This document shows positions 13,339-25,649 of a stretch of 64,000 nucleotides of DNA, in pieces. The position numbers were made by a program, and so were the translations under genes. The stretch is from Nectonema munidae. Lineage: Eukaryota > Nematomorpha > Nectonematoida > Nectonematidae. Within the stretch, counting starts at the first letter, position 1, and each line of letters opens with the position of its first letter. Location of the stretch: positions 434,001 to 498,000 of the forward strand of contig JAUIRK010000376.1 in assembly GCA_030549495.1 (NCBI GenBank), written 5' to 3'. The notes under the pieces are model-generated. The model saw nothing but the letters and a program-made list of their open reading frames with translations. It was not told where the DNA came from and ran no database searches.

Positions 13339-16300
13339 CAGGGTGCGAAACTGAGAAGTACACTTCCCCTTGGAACTACAAAGATTTTTCAAACAAGATG
13401 TGATGTCCACTGTATCTGCCTTTCGAGATTTCAAATGTGGATATTTATCAACTGACTATGAAAGCTTTTTACAAGCTATTAATATATTCACTGTTTCCAC
13501 GGCTGAATGCGAACGTGGGTTTAGTGCGATGAATGACATCTGTACACCAGAACGTAATCAGATGAGTGCACAAGCATGTGATGCTGTTATTTTTCTGAAT
13601 ATCAATCATCATCATCATCATCATTGTGCCATATCCATTTGGACGTGGTCAACACCATGGAGCGCCAAGTTGTTCGATCTTTCATCTTCCTTCTCATCTC
13701 CATCGATAAATTTCTGGCGTGGTCTTCCTCTTCTTCCTTCCATCATTCCGTATGTACAAAGGCTTTCTAATCAATCTTTTCTATCAATATGGCCAGCAAA
13801 TGTTAGCTGCCTTCTGTATATTATATTCAAGAGTTCTCTTTTGGTTTCAACTCTCCTTAGTACTTCTTCATTTGTAATTTTTTGTGTCCAAGCTACCCTT
13901 ATCAACCTTTTCCATATTTTCATTTCGAACGCTTCCAATTTTTTTTGAGAGTTTTTGCTTATATTCCAGCTTTCGCATCCGTATGTGAGTGTAGACCATA
14001 TATTGAATTTAACCATTATTTTATTCATATTTAATGATAGTTTTGTATTTCTGAACATTTTTTCAAACTTATTCATTGCACTATTAGCTATTGAAATTCT
14101 TCTTTTTATTCCTTCGTCACTCCTTTCGGAGATGAATAAACTCCCTAAATATACAAACTGTTTCACTTGATCAATTATTTTCTCTTTGACCTTCATTTCT
14201 ATCTTTGGATTATTCTCTTTTTTAGTAACTATCATTGATTTTGTTTTCCTGAGATTAATTCTTATTCCCATCGTTTCACTTTGTTTATTAACCTGTCGTA
14301 TGAGGTGTTGGAGTTTATCCTTGCTGTCTGCAATTAATACAGTGTCATCTGCATACCTGATATTGTTAATGTTTTTTCAACCTATCTTTATACCTTCACC
14401 TTCTACGTTTCTCATCCCGACTTCAGCGTAAATATTAAACAGGTCTGGTGAAAGCACGCAATCCTCTCTTCACATCAATCCATGATGTCATCTCCTCTTA
14501 CCCTTTCACTCCTACTTTTTGCATTTTATAAACAGTTTGTATCATCTTCAAGTCTTTACCATCTATTCCAACGTTTTCTAAAATATTGAAAAGTTTTCTG
14601 TGATTCACTCTGTCAAACGCTTTCTCGTAATCAATGAAACATAAAATTGTTCCTGAGTCTTTAACAAATCCAAACCTTATTTTATTTTTTATTCTTTCTG
14701 CTATTGCTTTCCATATAACTTTTGCAAAATGATTTATTATACTTATGGTTCTGTGTTGCTCACATTTTAGAGTTCCTTCAATCTTTGGTATCTTAATCCT
14801 CAGAGTTTCAAAAATTTGTTTTGGCGTCCTTCCATCCTCATATATTTTATTAGCTATTTCGGTGATAATGTTTACTCCCTTCTCCCACAATGCTTCAAGT
14901 ACTTCTTTCGACAATCCGTCTGTTCCTACAGCTTTATTCCATTTCATATTTCAAAGAGATTTCTGAATCTCTTCTTTTGAACTTTGATCCTTGTTCTTTT
15001 GTTTCTATTACTTGATTATTTTCATTATCGTCTTCATCATCGTATAATTCTTTTATATATTCTTCCCATCTACTTTTTATATTCTCATTTTCCATTAAAA
15101 TTTAACCGTGTTTATTCATTATAAAGTTGTTCCGATTTATTATTTTTTTTACAACGTCTTATTAATTTTCTCATACACTTCTCTAGGATTCGTTTTTGAA
15201 AGTTCTTCAACCACTCGACATTCTTCATTCACCCCCTTTTCTTTCGCTGCAATGCATTTTTTATGAAGTATTCTGTTGTACTCTTTGTATTTCACATCAT
15301 CTTTATTTTTAACTTTTCTTCTTTCCTCCATTAAATTCAAAATTCCCTCAGTCATCCATGCTTTCTTGCCTTTCTTTTCCGTTACAGGGATTTCCTCAAT
15401 CGATTGTTGAACAGCTTTTTGCAAATTGTCCCATTGACATTGAGGATCATTTTCTTTTCCATTCCTCATAATTGTGTTGTAACGGTTCAGTGTTTTAGAA
15501 GCAAAGCTTTCTCGTATTTCATGATTTATCTTCAGCATATTAAAACTTCTTTTAATAATCGGTTTGTGATATGGTTTTTTCTTTAATAGTATTCTTACAT
15601 CTGAAACTAGTAAGTTGTGATCACTGTTGTGTCTCCTCCTGGGTAAGTTTTAACCTGTGTAACTGAGTTTATGAACCTTTTATTATTGTGATGTAATCTA
15701 TTTGGTTCCTGTGCTTTCCTCCTGGGATTTCCCAAATCTACAGCCTTCTTGGGTGATGTTAGAACCATGTATTGGTTATCACTTGTTGATATTTCAAACA
15801 CCATTCTACCCACATGTCTCCTCTATCATTCCCTTTCCCTAGCCCATGTGGTCCTACAATAACTTCCTGCTTCCTATTTCCAACTTTTGCGTTCAAATCT
15901 CCCATTAGTATTATTATTTCATGTTCTTTACAACATTCTCTTGATTTTGACATTTCTGTATAGAAGGTTTGGATTTCTTCTTCGTTTCTGTTGGTGCATA
16001 TACCTGAATTATATTTATCTTCATTGGGTTCCCTTTTATTTTCAACAACAAAACTTTATCCGAAATTCGCCAATATCCTATTATACTATTTTTAATACTA
16101 CTTTGTATTATAATTCCTACCCCTTTTTCACGTTTTTGTCCTTCAGAAAACAAAACTTTTCTCGCTTCTTCTGTGGTCAATTCTCCTGCACCGGACCATC
16201 TCATTTCACCTATCCCAAGTATATCAATTTTAAGTCTTGACATTTCTTTTTCTAGATTTGCTAGTTTGCCACTTTGACATAGTGTTCTAACATTCCATGT

Positions 16301-16749
16301 AGCTATTCTTAATGGTTTTTAAATATCAATGAACCCCCGATTTCACGTGTAGATTTTACAAAATACGTTCACACTTGGTTAAAAACAAGATGCATCTGAT
16401 CGAAAGACAGATGATGTGTGTGCCTTGTCTTCCAAACACCTTCTTTTTTCAACAAAGTCTAACTCTTGTAGTTTCAGTGTTTGTCATGACCCATATTCAT
16501 AAGAATTCTCACTGACACTTTTTTGATCTATAGAACGTATGGTATTCATCTCAAAATGTAGACAGTGTAGTAGCATGTAGCTTTTGACATGCATACAAGC
16601 ACGTGACGAGGTTTTCATCTTTTTTATAGAAGTAGACCTCATGGGACATTCCCTACAACGTTTGTGTGTTTCTATGTGAGGGGTGACTCCACACATCAGA
16701 GCATCCCCCCCCCCCCCTCCACAGTGAAAATTTTCTACTTCGCACCCTG
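13339..16749 (+). mobile_element. hAT element, non-autonomous, split by a LINE
   Basis: Perfect 11-bp inverted repeats CAGGGTGCGAA (13,339-13,349) and TTCGCACCCTG (16,739-16,749) are flanked by the identical 8-bp duplication AGTTGTTT (13,331-13,338 and 16,750-16,757), the signature of hAT. Without the inner LINE the element is about 687 bp. It keeps only the transposase C-terminus: from about 13,370 a plus-strand frame reads VSTAECERGFSAMND..., the hAT dimerisation block, up to FLNIN at 13,606. The frame resumes after the LINE as EPPISRVDFTKYVHTWLK and ends at TGA 16,397. The catalytic core is gone, so it would have needed another element's transposase. Poly-C lies near the right end. The clean ends and duplication imply a fairly young insertion. 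Confidence 0.92.
13607..16321 (-). mobile_element. RTE-like LINE (endonuclease plus reverse transcriptase)
   Basis: The 5' end is at 16,321. An apurinic-type endonuclease begins near 16,300 (RIATWNVRTLCQSGKL, then DILGIGEMRWSGAGE and later ILMGDLNAKVG and GPHGLG). A linker lies at about 15,540-15,150. The reverse transcriptase has FIDYEKAFDRVNHRKL near 14,620, DCVLSPDLFNIYAE near 14,440 and the catalytic NIRYADDTVLIADS near 14,345. The C-terminus holds VYLGSLF, TYGCESWN and LTFAGHI. The 3' end carries a short (ATG)n tail at 13,607-13,627. The 9-bp duplication AATATCAAT (13,598-13,606 and 16,322-16,330) bounds it. The frame is interrupted by several stops and shifts, so it is dead. Clade is inferred from endonuclease wording and tail. 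Confidence 0.88.
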
Positions 16750-16759
16750 AGTTGTTTTA

Positions 16760-17030
16760 TATTAAGGTGTTATACCTCTGCCTAACATATTACTGTTTTT
16801 ATGAATTGTTTTTCAACTTATCTAAAAGGTAAAATTAAATGATAATAATAATTCAAGTGAGTTTTTAGGTTTATAACTTGTTATATATATATATAACAAA
16901 GTTCATTTAATTGTTTTACTTCTTTAATAAAATTTATTATTAAACTTGTATGCCAAAGTAGTTTTCTATTTTAACTAGAACATAGAGCAAAATTTTAACT
17001 AACCTAATTTAGTAGATTTAACTAACTGAG
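16760..17030. other. AT-rich spacer
   Basis: Nothing beyond AT-rich sequence and a short (TA)n run near 16,884 is visible. Confidence 0.4.
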
Positions 17031-17040
17031 TAGTGATCTT

Positions 17041-17115
17041 ACAGGACAAGCTGGTCTATTGGTTAAGGTATTATTTTCCAGGTCTAGGGTCACGATTTCT
17101 CTAAATCATTCGTTA
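17041..17115 (+). repeat. tRNA-like SINE head or decayed tRNA
   Basis: TGGTCTATTGG at 17,052 fits an internal polymerase III A box and GGGTCACGATTT at 17,088 a weak B box. They are 36 bp apart, as in tRNA genes and tRNA-derived SINEs. The acceptor stem does not pair well and no CCA-side stem is clear, so a SINE head is more likely than a working tRNA. Confidence 0.4.
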
Positions 17116-17776
17116 CGAAATTTTTTATCTACACCGCTCTTTTAATTTAAAAAAACCTGAACCCCTACCTTACTATATAAAAAAAACATCGCCCCTCCCC
17201 TTTATAAATAAAAACTTCACCAAGCATTTTTACTTGAATAATATATGTTACTCATTTTTATACCAAGATTTAGCCATATTTATAATTGTATTATAAAAAA
17301 ATATCGGAAATGAATGGTTCGTATTTATGCGCGAGCTGAAACTCACAATTTCCTTAAGTTTACGTTTTAGGAAGACGATGAATGCATAAATCACGTTCAA
17401 CTTCCAATCGATATCGTTGTTTCGTTTTTATCGCAATAACTCTTAAAATTGTGTTTGGTCAGGGTATTTCGTTGAAAAAGGAACTTAATTTTTCAAGTAA
17501 TATTTTCAAAGTTAAAAACAAGCGTATGAGAGATATATTTATGAAACTTTTAAGTATGCAGTCAATCCTCGTAATCGCAACAAAACATGTAAAAAACTTG
17601 TATTATATTTCATTCCCTTTTAACATTAATTTACTGTTTTTATTATAGTAATCAATATTAATACTAACAATATTTAAAATATTTTTTAAACTTCATTTTA
17701 CCTTCCTTTCTAACGTCTGATTCAATTTTCGTGTCTAATTTCTATCTTCAAGAGAAATTACGCTTTTCTCTGTCAA

Positions 17777-17953
17777 ATGAGTGATGAAGAGGAAAATAAG
17801 GCAATTAAAAGAAAACCTGTACCAAGTGAATTAAGAAAGCGTGGAATAGCAAGCGTTTTGGGGTTGGCAAGAACAACTATAACTACAAATATAAAAAAGT
17901 TATATGCTACTGGCCAGGAAGGAAGACCAAAAAGAAAAGGTATGCAAAATTAA
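17777..17953 (+). CDS. Small helix-turn-helix-like frame, unknown
   Basis: A 58-codon frame starts MSDEEENKAIKRKPVPSELR and continues KRGIASVLGLARTTITTNIK. The part from about residue 20 to 42 looks like a helix-turn-helix (hydrophobic-spaced first helix, turn, and an ARTTITTNIK recognition-like helix), followed by a basic RPKRKG tail. Such modules open many Tc1/mariner or IS630-like transposases and also occur in host regulators. Lysine-rich, polar composition differs from random frames here. A GGTATG at 17,940 could be a splice donor, in which case this is a first exon. No partner exon was found. The function is unknown. Confidence 0.3.
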   Translation: MSDEEENKAIKRKPVPSELRKRGIASVLGLARTTITTNIKKLYATGQEGRPKRKGMQN

Positions 17954-17959
17954 GTGAAT

Positions 17960-20900
17960 AAAATAAGATAGAGGATATTTATTCACAAATTTATGTAAAA
18001 CATATTTATGTAAAACCATATTTAAAAATCGAGTTCCCGTAATTATGAAAGTTAGATAGAAGAAACATGAGGGGGTTCTGAAAATGTTTAATATTTGTAT
18101 ATTTGTTGGGTAAATGTGAAATCATAATTTTGAGCGCGCAAAAGAGACAAAATAAATCGGAAATTTGAAAACTGGAAAATTTTTACGATAGAATTTGTAA
18201 TCCTGATTACAAATATGTCATTTATTTTTAATGTTTTCGTTGTGCTTAAAGTTGTCATTTTAGTCGTTACTTATTATAGCTTAAAAATAATAATTTTCGT
18301 ATTCTCCATAAAATTCCTTTTATGATAAGCTATTAAAAGTGAAAATGGAAAGAAAATTTTACAAAATTCAGTCAATTTTTATTTAACTCTTTCAATTTTT
18401 TTGAAAAATTAAAAATCTTTTTTTATTCTATTTGATCTAAAATAATATGAGAGAGGAAAGTGAATTTTTTTTTAAATGAAGCTTTTTGACAACAGATCGA
18501 AGAAATTCTATCATTATTGGGGATAGATATCAATCTTTTAATTTGAAATTGCAATATTCCCCTACCAATTTGAATGACAATTTTCTGACGTTTTAAACAT
18601 GAAAAATCTTCCGGTTGGTAATATTTGAACAGGAAATAGATTATTAAACGAATCTAAAAATAAAAATAAACATATCTTTCCATCCATTGAAATATGGGAT
18701 ACATATTCAAATTTAAAATGGTTTAAGCTCAAAGTTTATCTACATAAGGACTCTATGAGCTTCTAATCAAATAGGTTGAACTACAAGGTAGTTCACGCGA
18801 TATAAATGAAGCATGATTCTCAATATATCACTGAAGAGAGAATGCACTTTTTAAAATTTGAGATATTAATGACAAATCAGACAACATATCGATCTTTTCA
18901 CAATTATGAAGGTGAAATATCGTGGTCAAAATTTACGCCTTAGATTCATTACACTCCCTCACCCTTACATATTTATTTAGTTTGTGATAAAAAATTGATA
19001 AAAAAAGTGTATAATAAAAAAGGCATACTTTGATAAAAAAAAAAGAAAAGGAGCAGTCACAACATAAATCTTACGAGTGGATGAGAGGAGAGACTAAATA
19101 TAATATAATAATAATAATATATGAAAAAATGATATCCTTGGATTTAAGCTTTCTCACTCTTCACTTGCTATACAGCGCATAATACACGCGATATATTTCA
19201 TATATAGTGTTCATGTTTTAATAATAACAATGTTAATATGTCAATACAAGTTGTACAAAATAAAAGTTGATAGATGGAGCGTATAATACTAGTTTGTTCT
19301 GGCATCCCGTTTAAATCTGCATTTTATCAGCGTTTTGCTTTTCTTATTGATTGCATATAGAAGGTAGTAGTAGTAGTGTGGAAGGAAAGATACGCTTCAT
19401 TCACAATAATCAACTACACAATCTACTTCCACTGCCTTCATCATCACCATCATCGTTTTCCTCCATAATTCCAGCATACAAAAGTGGATTTTACATGTTA
19501 GGAAGCCCTTTGAACAAATAATAGGAGGAGTGATAATAAAATCATACTAATTATAAAAGTGCTTGCATAATTGACAGTAATGATTTCTATTATTGCGGAT
19601 TTTAAGCATCGTTATGGAGATAATAAGAAATTAAAGCAGTGATAATAATTAGCTTCCACAATCGCATTCATCAACTCCATTTACAAACTCTAAGCAAAGA
19701 GCAAAAGTTTTACGCGCTTCATTCAAGTTATGCATGCTTGCTTAGGCATTATTTTATTTGGGTTGACAAAGAACACGAGAAGAATGAAATATACGCAAGG
19801 AGGCAAAATAAATAATAATAATAATAATCGGTGGCTGTGAAATTTGAATAAAGAGGATAAGAAGCTGTCTTATGGTATTCACAAAATATACTAATTTTAT
19901 TAGACATTTGCATCGTTGATATAAGAGTATGTAAACAATTACTACACTCTTTTTTATTTATAAAAAACTGAAAAAAATTGAGGGGTAAAATTTTTTGTAT
20001 TTATTGCTTATCCCCCTACTTCCACATCCTAAAATTTTTATTATAAAAATGTTAAAAATTATTATTAGCACTTATTACTAAAATGTTGCTACTTATTCTT
20101 TATCTCCTCCCCCTTATCTTAAAATGATTAATTTTGCTAACTAATCAACTCAATAACTAATTGAATCCAGAGTTTCAAGATTTTTATTTCAAATTTTTTA
20201 TAACATTTAAAATCTTTGGTATAATTTATTAGTGAAATTAAATTCTCAAGAATTTGTCTTTGAACCATAATTCGCCAAATTTTATTCTCTCCAAAGGAAA
20301 GTAATTTGCATATTTTTTTTCTTAACTTTTTTTATAAAAAAAATTTGAGGGAGGGGAAGGGGATAACTATTGAGTTTCAAAAATTTTTGTTAAAATCAAA
20401 TTTTGAGTACTGAAAGTTTCTTAATTTTTGGACCTCATGATTATGCGCGCAAACTTTATGCATAAAATGTTTACTTAATTTTCAACAAATTTTGAAAATT
20501 ATTGCACTTATAAAGGTAACTAAAATGTGACCCCGGATAATTATCACGAGAAAATATGTGAGTATTATTAATTTGTATTTTTTAGTGAAATTAAAAATGA
20601 AGAGTTGACCACCTTTTTTAGCTCATTTAGGTTAAAAAATTTGAAAGTAACGAAATAAGTCTTTTGAGATATAAATAAAATAAATTCTTGGCGATTAATG
20701 GTAAAAAACTTGAAGTAAAAGTAAAATAAAATTGAAATGTTAATGTGAAAATAATATAAATGAAGAAAACTAATAAGTGATACTAAATTTATATAAGACA
20801 TAAATCATCATACACTGTCAAACTGGATAACATTTTTTGATGGTCTGTTCGCACCGGAACATTTCGTTACCGGACAGTTCGTTACTAGGACCCTTCCCTA

Positions 20901-22020
20901 CTATGACAATAGGTACCAAAAGCTTAGATTTACATTGAATGAGGAATATATACACTTCCATTAAAAAAGCCAAATATACTCTTCAAAATTCGCGTCCAGG
21001 GTATTTCTTTCGGTGTGGAAAATGACACCAAATTGCAAGTAGGTAAAAATGACCCTTTCCCGCAATGACTATAACAAAAATTCATCAATATCTCTCTCTT
21101 TTATACATTACAAAAGATAACTTCTGATAAAATTTTGTATTACATGTACTTTCATATATCAATCGCCCACAAATCAGACTTCAAAGCTCATAGTATTATC
21201 ATAGTTCCAAATCGTAGTTTCAAAATTATAAATGTTCAATGAATACACTGTTAATTAGACTCTTAATCATATAAAGTCCTAATTATGGATCAGTGAGTTT
21301 GAAATGTGTCATAATGTTTATTTAACACTGAGCAAAATATGATTAGACAATGTTCTTCGGTATCAGATCGGAGAGTCTAATTGAAATTTACCACTTAAAG
21401 AGGTGAGGTATTTACACCTTGGGTTCGACAATATACTAAAAAGATGTACACACCTTTGAAAACAGAACAAGGTCTATGTCAAAAAAACATTAAAATATGG
21501 CCAGTAGTTGAAACAAAATTGATCAATCATTTGTTCACTACAATACAGCATGCATCAACCCTTTTTGGCCCAGCGTGCCAAAATTAGGCATAGATAAGTT
21601 CTTGTAAACAGGTTATGTCTTTTTGCATTGTATACATACATCTTTTTATCTACAAATCTTGAGAGAGATATAATAAATCAAATATGTCAAGAAATCATAA
21701 ACACGTGGTTTCTAGACACTCTTCAAACCTTTGCATTTTCTTCACAACTAACTTTGAATTATGGACTTTGATAGGATGAAAGTTATCCTGTAACTTGGCA
21801 GTGTGAACTGGATACAAGTTAGACACGTTTAAAAATTTTAAATATTTCAGGGGCAACGCCTGCTCCATGACGGAAATAATAAATCCACTAATGACTATTA
21901 ATAAATTCTATATTATATACTTTGAATATAAGTGGAATTGAAAACATTAAATTATCTTTCTGTTAATGTCTAACAAGCCAAATTTAATATCGTTATTAAA
22001 ATAAATGCAATTATCTTTAA
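17960..22020. other. Long non-coding stretch
   Basis: No exon or element can be firmly called across these 4 kb. A short block at 20,840-20,900 (ACATTTCGTTACCGGACAGT) resembles the TTCG-rich words of the foldback element at 44.9-47.3 kb. Short (AAT)n runs occur at 19,105 and 19,812. Confidence 0.4.
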
Positions 22021-22028
22021 TTTCCTAA

Positions 22029-24332
22029 CAGTATTTCTCAATATTTGATGACCCGTGTCCCCCTACCGAATCACTTAGACATTGGTGCCCCCCAAAGATA
22101 CAAACTTTATTTCAAAAATTTATTTATTTAGTTTCAAAAGGTAAAAATAAAAAAAATGACAAAAAATATTTAATGAGAGACTTGCTGTTGGGTATTAATA
22201 AAGTATAAAGGACGTAGTGATGCATTAGAAATAACAACCGAGCTGTGCAGAAATTGCGCGCAGTCCAAGCCATCACGACTAACACACAACAAAAAGGCCT
22301 GTTATGTCTGGCTCCATTTTAGACATAGCAAGGCGAATATCACTTCCAACATCAAGACGATTTCTAGAGTCCATTTTATGCTCGCAAGATTAGAAAATCC
22401 GGTTTTGTAAAGGTTTGATACTCATTCTGAAATCTGAATAGAGAGCCAAAAGCTGGAAAATCTTCTTTATTGTCGAAAAGTAGCTTCGTTGCTTTTGACG
22501 CCTTAAATTCGGCTAGCTCTTCAGCCATCTCTTATGTAAGTTCAATTTTAGTGTTGAACAGATTTTTACATCTCGAAACATCCAACGGTGCATCATCAAA
22601 ATACAATTTAAACTCAAAGGAAAGATTTTCAAGAAATTCAGTGATGAAATCTTTAGCCAACAGGAAGCTCAATTCTTAGAGTATGTAACTGCCCATCCAA
22701 GAGAGGAAATGAAGCAGTTGACATGGCCTTGATTCGTGCCAACCAAACTTCCATTCTAGTAGACAATCCAGGAAGTTCGTCTCGAAAGTCACTCACTATT
22801 ACATCAAGACCTCATAAAGATTGATTCATTTCTTTTAGTCGACCGAATATATCGGCTAAGTAGGCAAGCATTATGACAAATTCTTCATTGTCAAAGTGGT
22901 CATAAAGATTGTTTTCTTTGTCATGTTTTTATCTCAGTCCTAAGTTCATGTATCCGAGATAGGCATTTTCCTCTCAATAACCAACAAACTTTAGTGTAAT
23001 ACATAATAAGTCCAATATCTTTTGCTCCTATTTCACTTGCCAGAAGTTGGAAGAGTCGATGGTTTTTAGCTTTTGAACGAATGAAATTAATTACTTTAAC
23101 TGCGATGTCTATAACTTCAAACAAACGAGGGGGAAGAGTTCTTGAAGCAAGAACATATCGGTGTATCGAACAGTGAGAAGTAATATGGGGCCATTTGTTC
23201 TTCACAAGCGTCACAAACCCTCCTATAACGCCTATCATTGCTGTGGCACCATCAGTAGAAGCGTGCTTAAAATTCTGTCAGCTAGTCCGTTGCTTCTAAA
23301 AATGAGTGAATAATGAATATTTGTCGCTTTTATTGTGGCTGGTAGAAAAAAATTCTTCTTTAATCTTTCCCTTTCTCTCGTAGCGAACAAAGGCATTCAA
23401 CTGGCTCTCTAAGGCAATGGCTAGTCTAGTCTAATTGAAGGCTAACTTCAAACCTACTTTGCTTGATTTCAAAGCAAATCTGGCGGCACACATCGGCAGC
23501 CATTTCGTCAATTCTCCGTCGAATTGTATCATTGAAAAGCGGAACTTGATGGATCCTTTTTTTTGATTCCGGGTCAATCATCAACTCGACCATTTTTTCT
23601 AAATATGGTTTTATAATCTCCTCAGCAATGGTATGAGGCTTTTTGCACTTAGCAATTTCATACGCCACTTCGTAGCTTGATTGAATAGCAGATTTTTCTA
23701 CTGGTCGAAACCCGAATTTTAGAAGGGTCGCTTCACGATCAAAGCGTTTGTATTGTCTTCTTTTCTTTGAAGAAGCATTTTATCACGATGGTTTAAAATT
23801 TTGGAAGGACGTAGCGATGCATTAGAAATAACAACCGAGCTGTGCAGACATTGCGCGCAGTCCAAGCCATCACGACTAACACATGTGAAATCAAATTTCA
23901 CATAACTCTCACCCCATTTGCCAATTTTGGACATTTTAAAAATGTTATATTGAACTCGCTACTTTTGTAATAGTATTACAGTAAGATTTTCAAATATGTT
24001 TAAAATTGTGCTCTAGAAAAAAAGAGAAAAAGGATGTAAGATGGGAGAATTTGTAAAAAAAATTTAAATATCCAAAGATAAGTTTTAGTTTTAATAAAAA
24101 AAGAGATGAAGCCCGTACACAAAATTATAAATAGTTAATACAATTTAACAATATACTGAAACTAGACATAAGAAGCAGTTATTGATTCTTATATTTATTA
24201 ACTGAGTAAAATGATCCCTAAACATTAAAATTAAAATAACTTTTTGTATATTAGAAACTTTTAATCGACACCCTAAGTTGCAGTTTAGTTTTCCAAAAAA
24301 AAATTTCGTGGCCCCATAGTTGAGAAACGCTG
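22029..24332 (-). mobile_element. ZBED5/SCAND3-like hAT element with decayed transposase
   Basis: The ends are inverted repeats: CAGTATTTCTCAA at 22,029 and TTGAGAAACGCTG ending at 24,332. Flanks TTTCCTAA and TGACCTAA match at 6 of 8 bases, a worn target duplication. The transposase lies on the minus strand. Near 23,930 is MSKIGKWGESYVKFDFTCVS and SNASLRPSKILNHR, the BED-like N-terminus with its finger eroded. At 23,690-23,430 the frame includes KKPHTIAEEIIKPYLEKMV. At 23,240-22,920 come MIGVIGGFVTLVK, HCSIHRYVLA and the LRGKCLSRIHEL block. At about 22,900-22,690 come DHFDNEEFVIMLAYLADIFG and FPLLDG. Several frameshifts and stops separate the blocks, so it is inactive. Confidence 0.85.
22207..22285 (-). 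repeat. Second copy of the hAT N-terminal coding block
   Basis: About 75 bp (GATGCATTAGAAATAACAAC, CGAGCTGTGCAG, GCGCGCAGTCCAAGCC and so on) match 23,807-23,885 almost base for base in the same orientation. At 23.8 kb the block encodes the transposase N-terminus (VSRDGLDCAQ...). Here it lies downstream of the transposase C-terminus (DVGSDIRLAMSKMEPDI), where no such sequence belongs. Confidence 0.8.
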
Positions 24333-24339
24333 TGACCTA

Positions 24340-25120
24340 AGCAAAAAATTAAATATTATAAGACATGGTAATTGCAAATTCTATTGTCATAAAAAGCAGG
24401 CCTGCAGAGGTATAGCAAAAAGAAATTTGAGCATCTAGAGCTGGAGCAGCCATATGAAAAGGTTTTGACTCCAACTCATGATATGTAAAAACAATGACTG
24501 TTCTTTTACCTTTTATAAATAAGTAAAAAAAGGTGTTAGTTGTGAAACTGTTTTTCTAAAGTTTTCCAAAATTTTTTGCACTCTGATGTTATTTTACTGC
24601 GTTTTGCAGTTGCTGATTGCTTTTCTGTTGACTTGCGAAATTTTTTTAACAAAAATAACTTGCAGAATTGAAATCAGCGTTCAAATCTACCAGAAAATAT
24701 TTTAACATTTTTTAAAAACTTTTGTTTTGACACTTTTAATATTTTGACACCTCGATTCAGCCAGGCTCAGGATACTGGTTTTCAATATTGGCAACACAAT
24801 TTTTCTGGGACAAGGTTTTTGAACAGATTTTAACTAAATCTGTGCAGAACTCATATATGGATTTAGTTTTTGCCTACCACATAAATTCTGTCACAAATTG
24901 CATGAACTTCTTAAAAGTATAATGCATTAAAAAGTTTTAGTCAAAGCATAAATAATTTAAAAAAATATATAAACATTATTATATATTTAACAAATAATAA
25001 AAATATTAAAATATCAACAAAGAGTAAAATAAAAAACTTTATTGCAACAAGGAAAAAAGAAAATTAAAAATCAATCAAAGAACAAAAAACTTTAAATGGA
25101 AGTTACAGTTAGATAATTTT
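24340..25120. other. AT-rich spacer
   Basis: No gene is visible. A block at 24,391-24,480 (GCAGGCCTGCAGAGG ... TTGACTCCAACTC) resembles the ACTCCGACTCC-rich block at 32,600-32,690 and may be a worn MITE. Confidence 0.35.
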
Positions 25121-25129
25121 TTTTCTATT

Positions 25130-25640
25130 TACCTATCTTTTATGTTTAGCTTCTGAAATATCCCTTAACAAACTCCAGCAATATCTACCATCATGTTTCA
25201 ATCCCAACGACCTTGATAGCTTTCTTCCATTATTTTAATGTCTTGGTAGAACGCGTTCACCTTGCTCTTTACAAATTACTGGCATTTTCGCACATTTTTT
25301 TTACCACATTAGAAAATCTATTCGCTTCTGCTTCAGTCGTCGATAAAAGAACATTTGGATCTTGGAGTAGTCTTCTTATTTGCCATCCATCAAAAATGTG
25401 TGCTTCCTTTTTTCATCACTAGCCTTTAGAAAAGATGAACGTATATACTTTAAACAATTTTCAGTATGATCAAGAGCTTCATTATACCTAGTTTTATGTG
25501 TAAAGCTTAAAACAATATTTTTTTCTGTCAACTAGAGGATTGTTGATGCTATTCTTGTCATACGGCGTTAAACGGTATATTGGCTGCGAATTCTTTTTTA
25601 ACCAATGACCTGTAGTAGCCCTAATGATCCAGTAGAAGAG
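25130..25640 (-). pseudogene. Fossil of a widespread arthropod repeat-family ORF
   Basis: Minus-strand frames carry, in order, ATTGHWLKKNSQPIYRLTPY, NPLVDRKK, KYIRSSFLKASDEK, HIFDGWQIRRLL, EQGER, IKIMEESYQGRW and YCWSLLRDISEAKHKR. From memory these match, block for block, a protein found in many copies in arthropod genomes (with wording like 'DHW.K..WP', 'F.GPQIRKL', 'SEEQGERFHQDIK.ME.RYQGRW', 'MADYCWSL'). I do not know the element class it belongs to, so function is not assigned. The copy is broken and spans only the C-terminal half. Confidence 0.6.
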
Positions 25641-25649
25641 AAAACAAGG

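Noticed and set aside
13955-14966. Plus-strand frames at 13,955-14,170, 14,186-14,431 and 14,745-14,966
   Set aside because: They are antisense to the LINE reverse transcriptase coding, which has clear motifs on the minus strand.
17041-17115. A functional tRNA gene
   Set aside because: Only A- and B-box-like words are present; the stems do not pair convincingly.
20568-20801. 77-codon minus-strand frame rich in F, I, L, N and S
   Set aside because: Composition of random AT-rich DNA and no homology or splice support.
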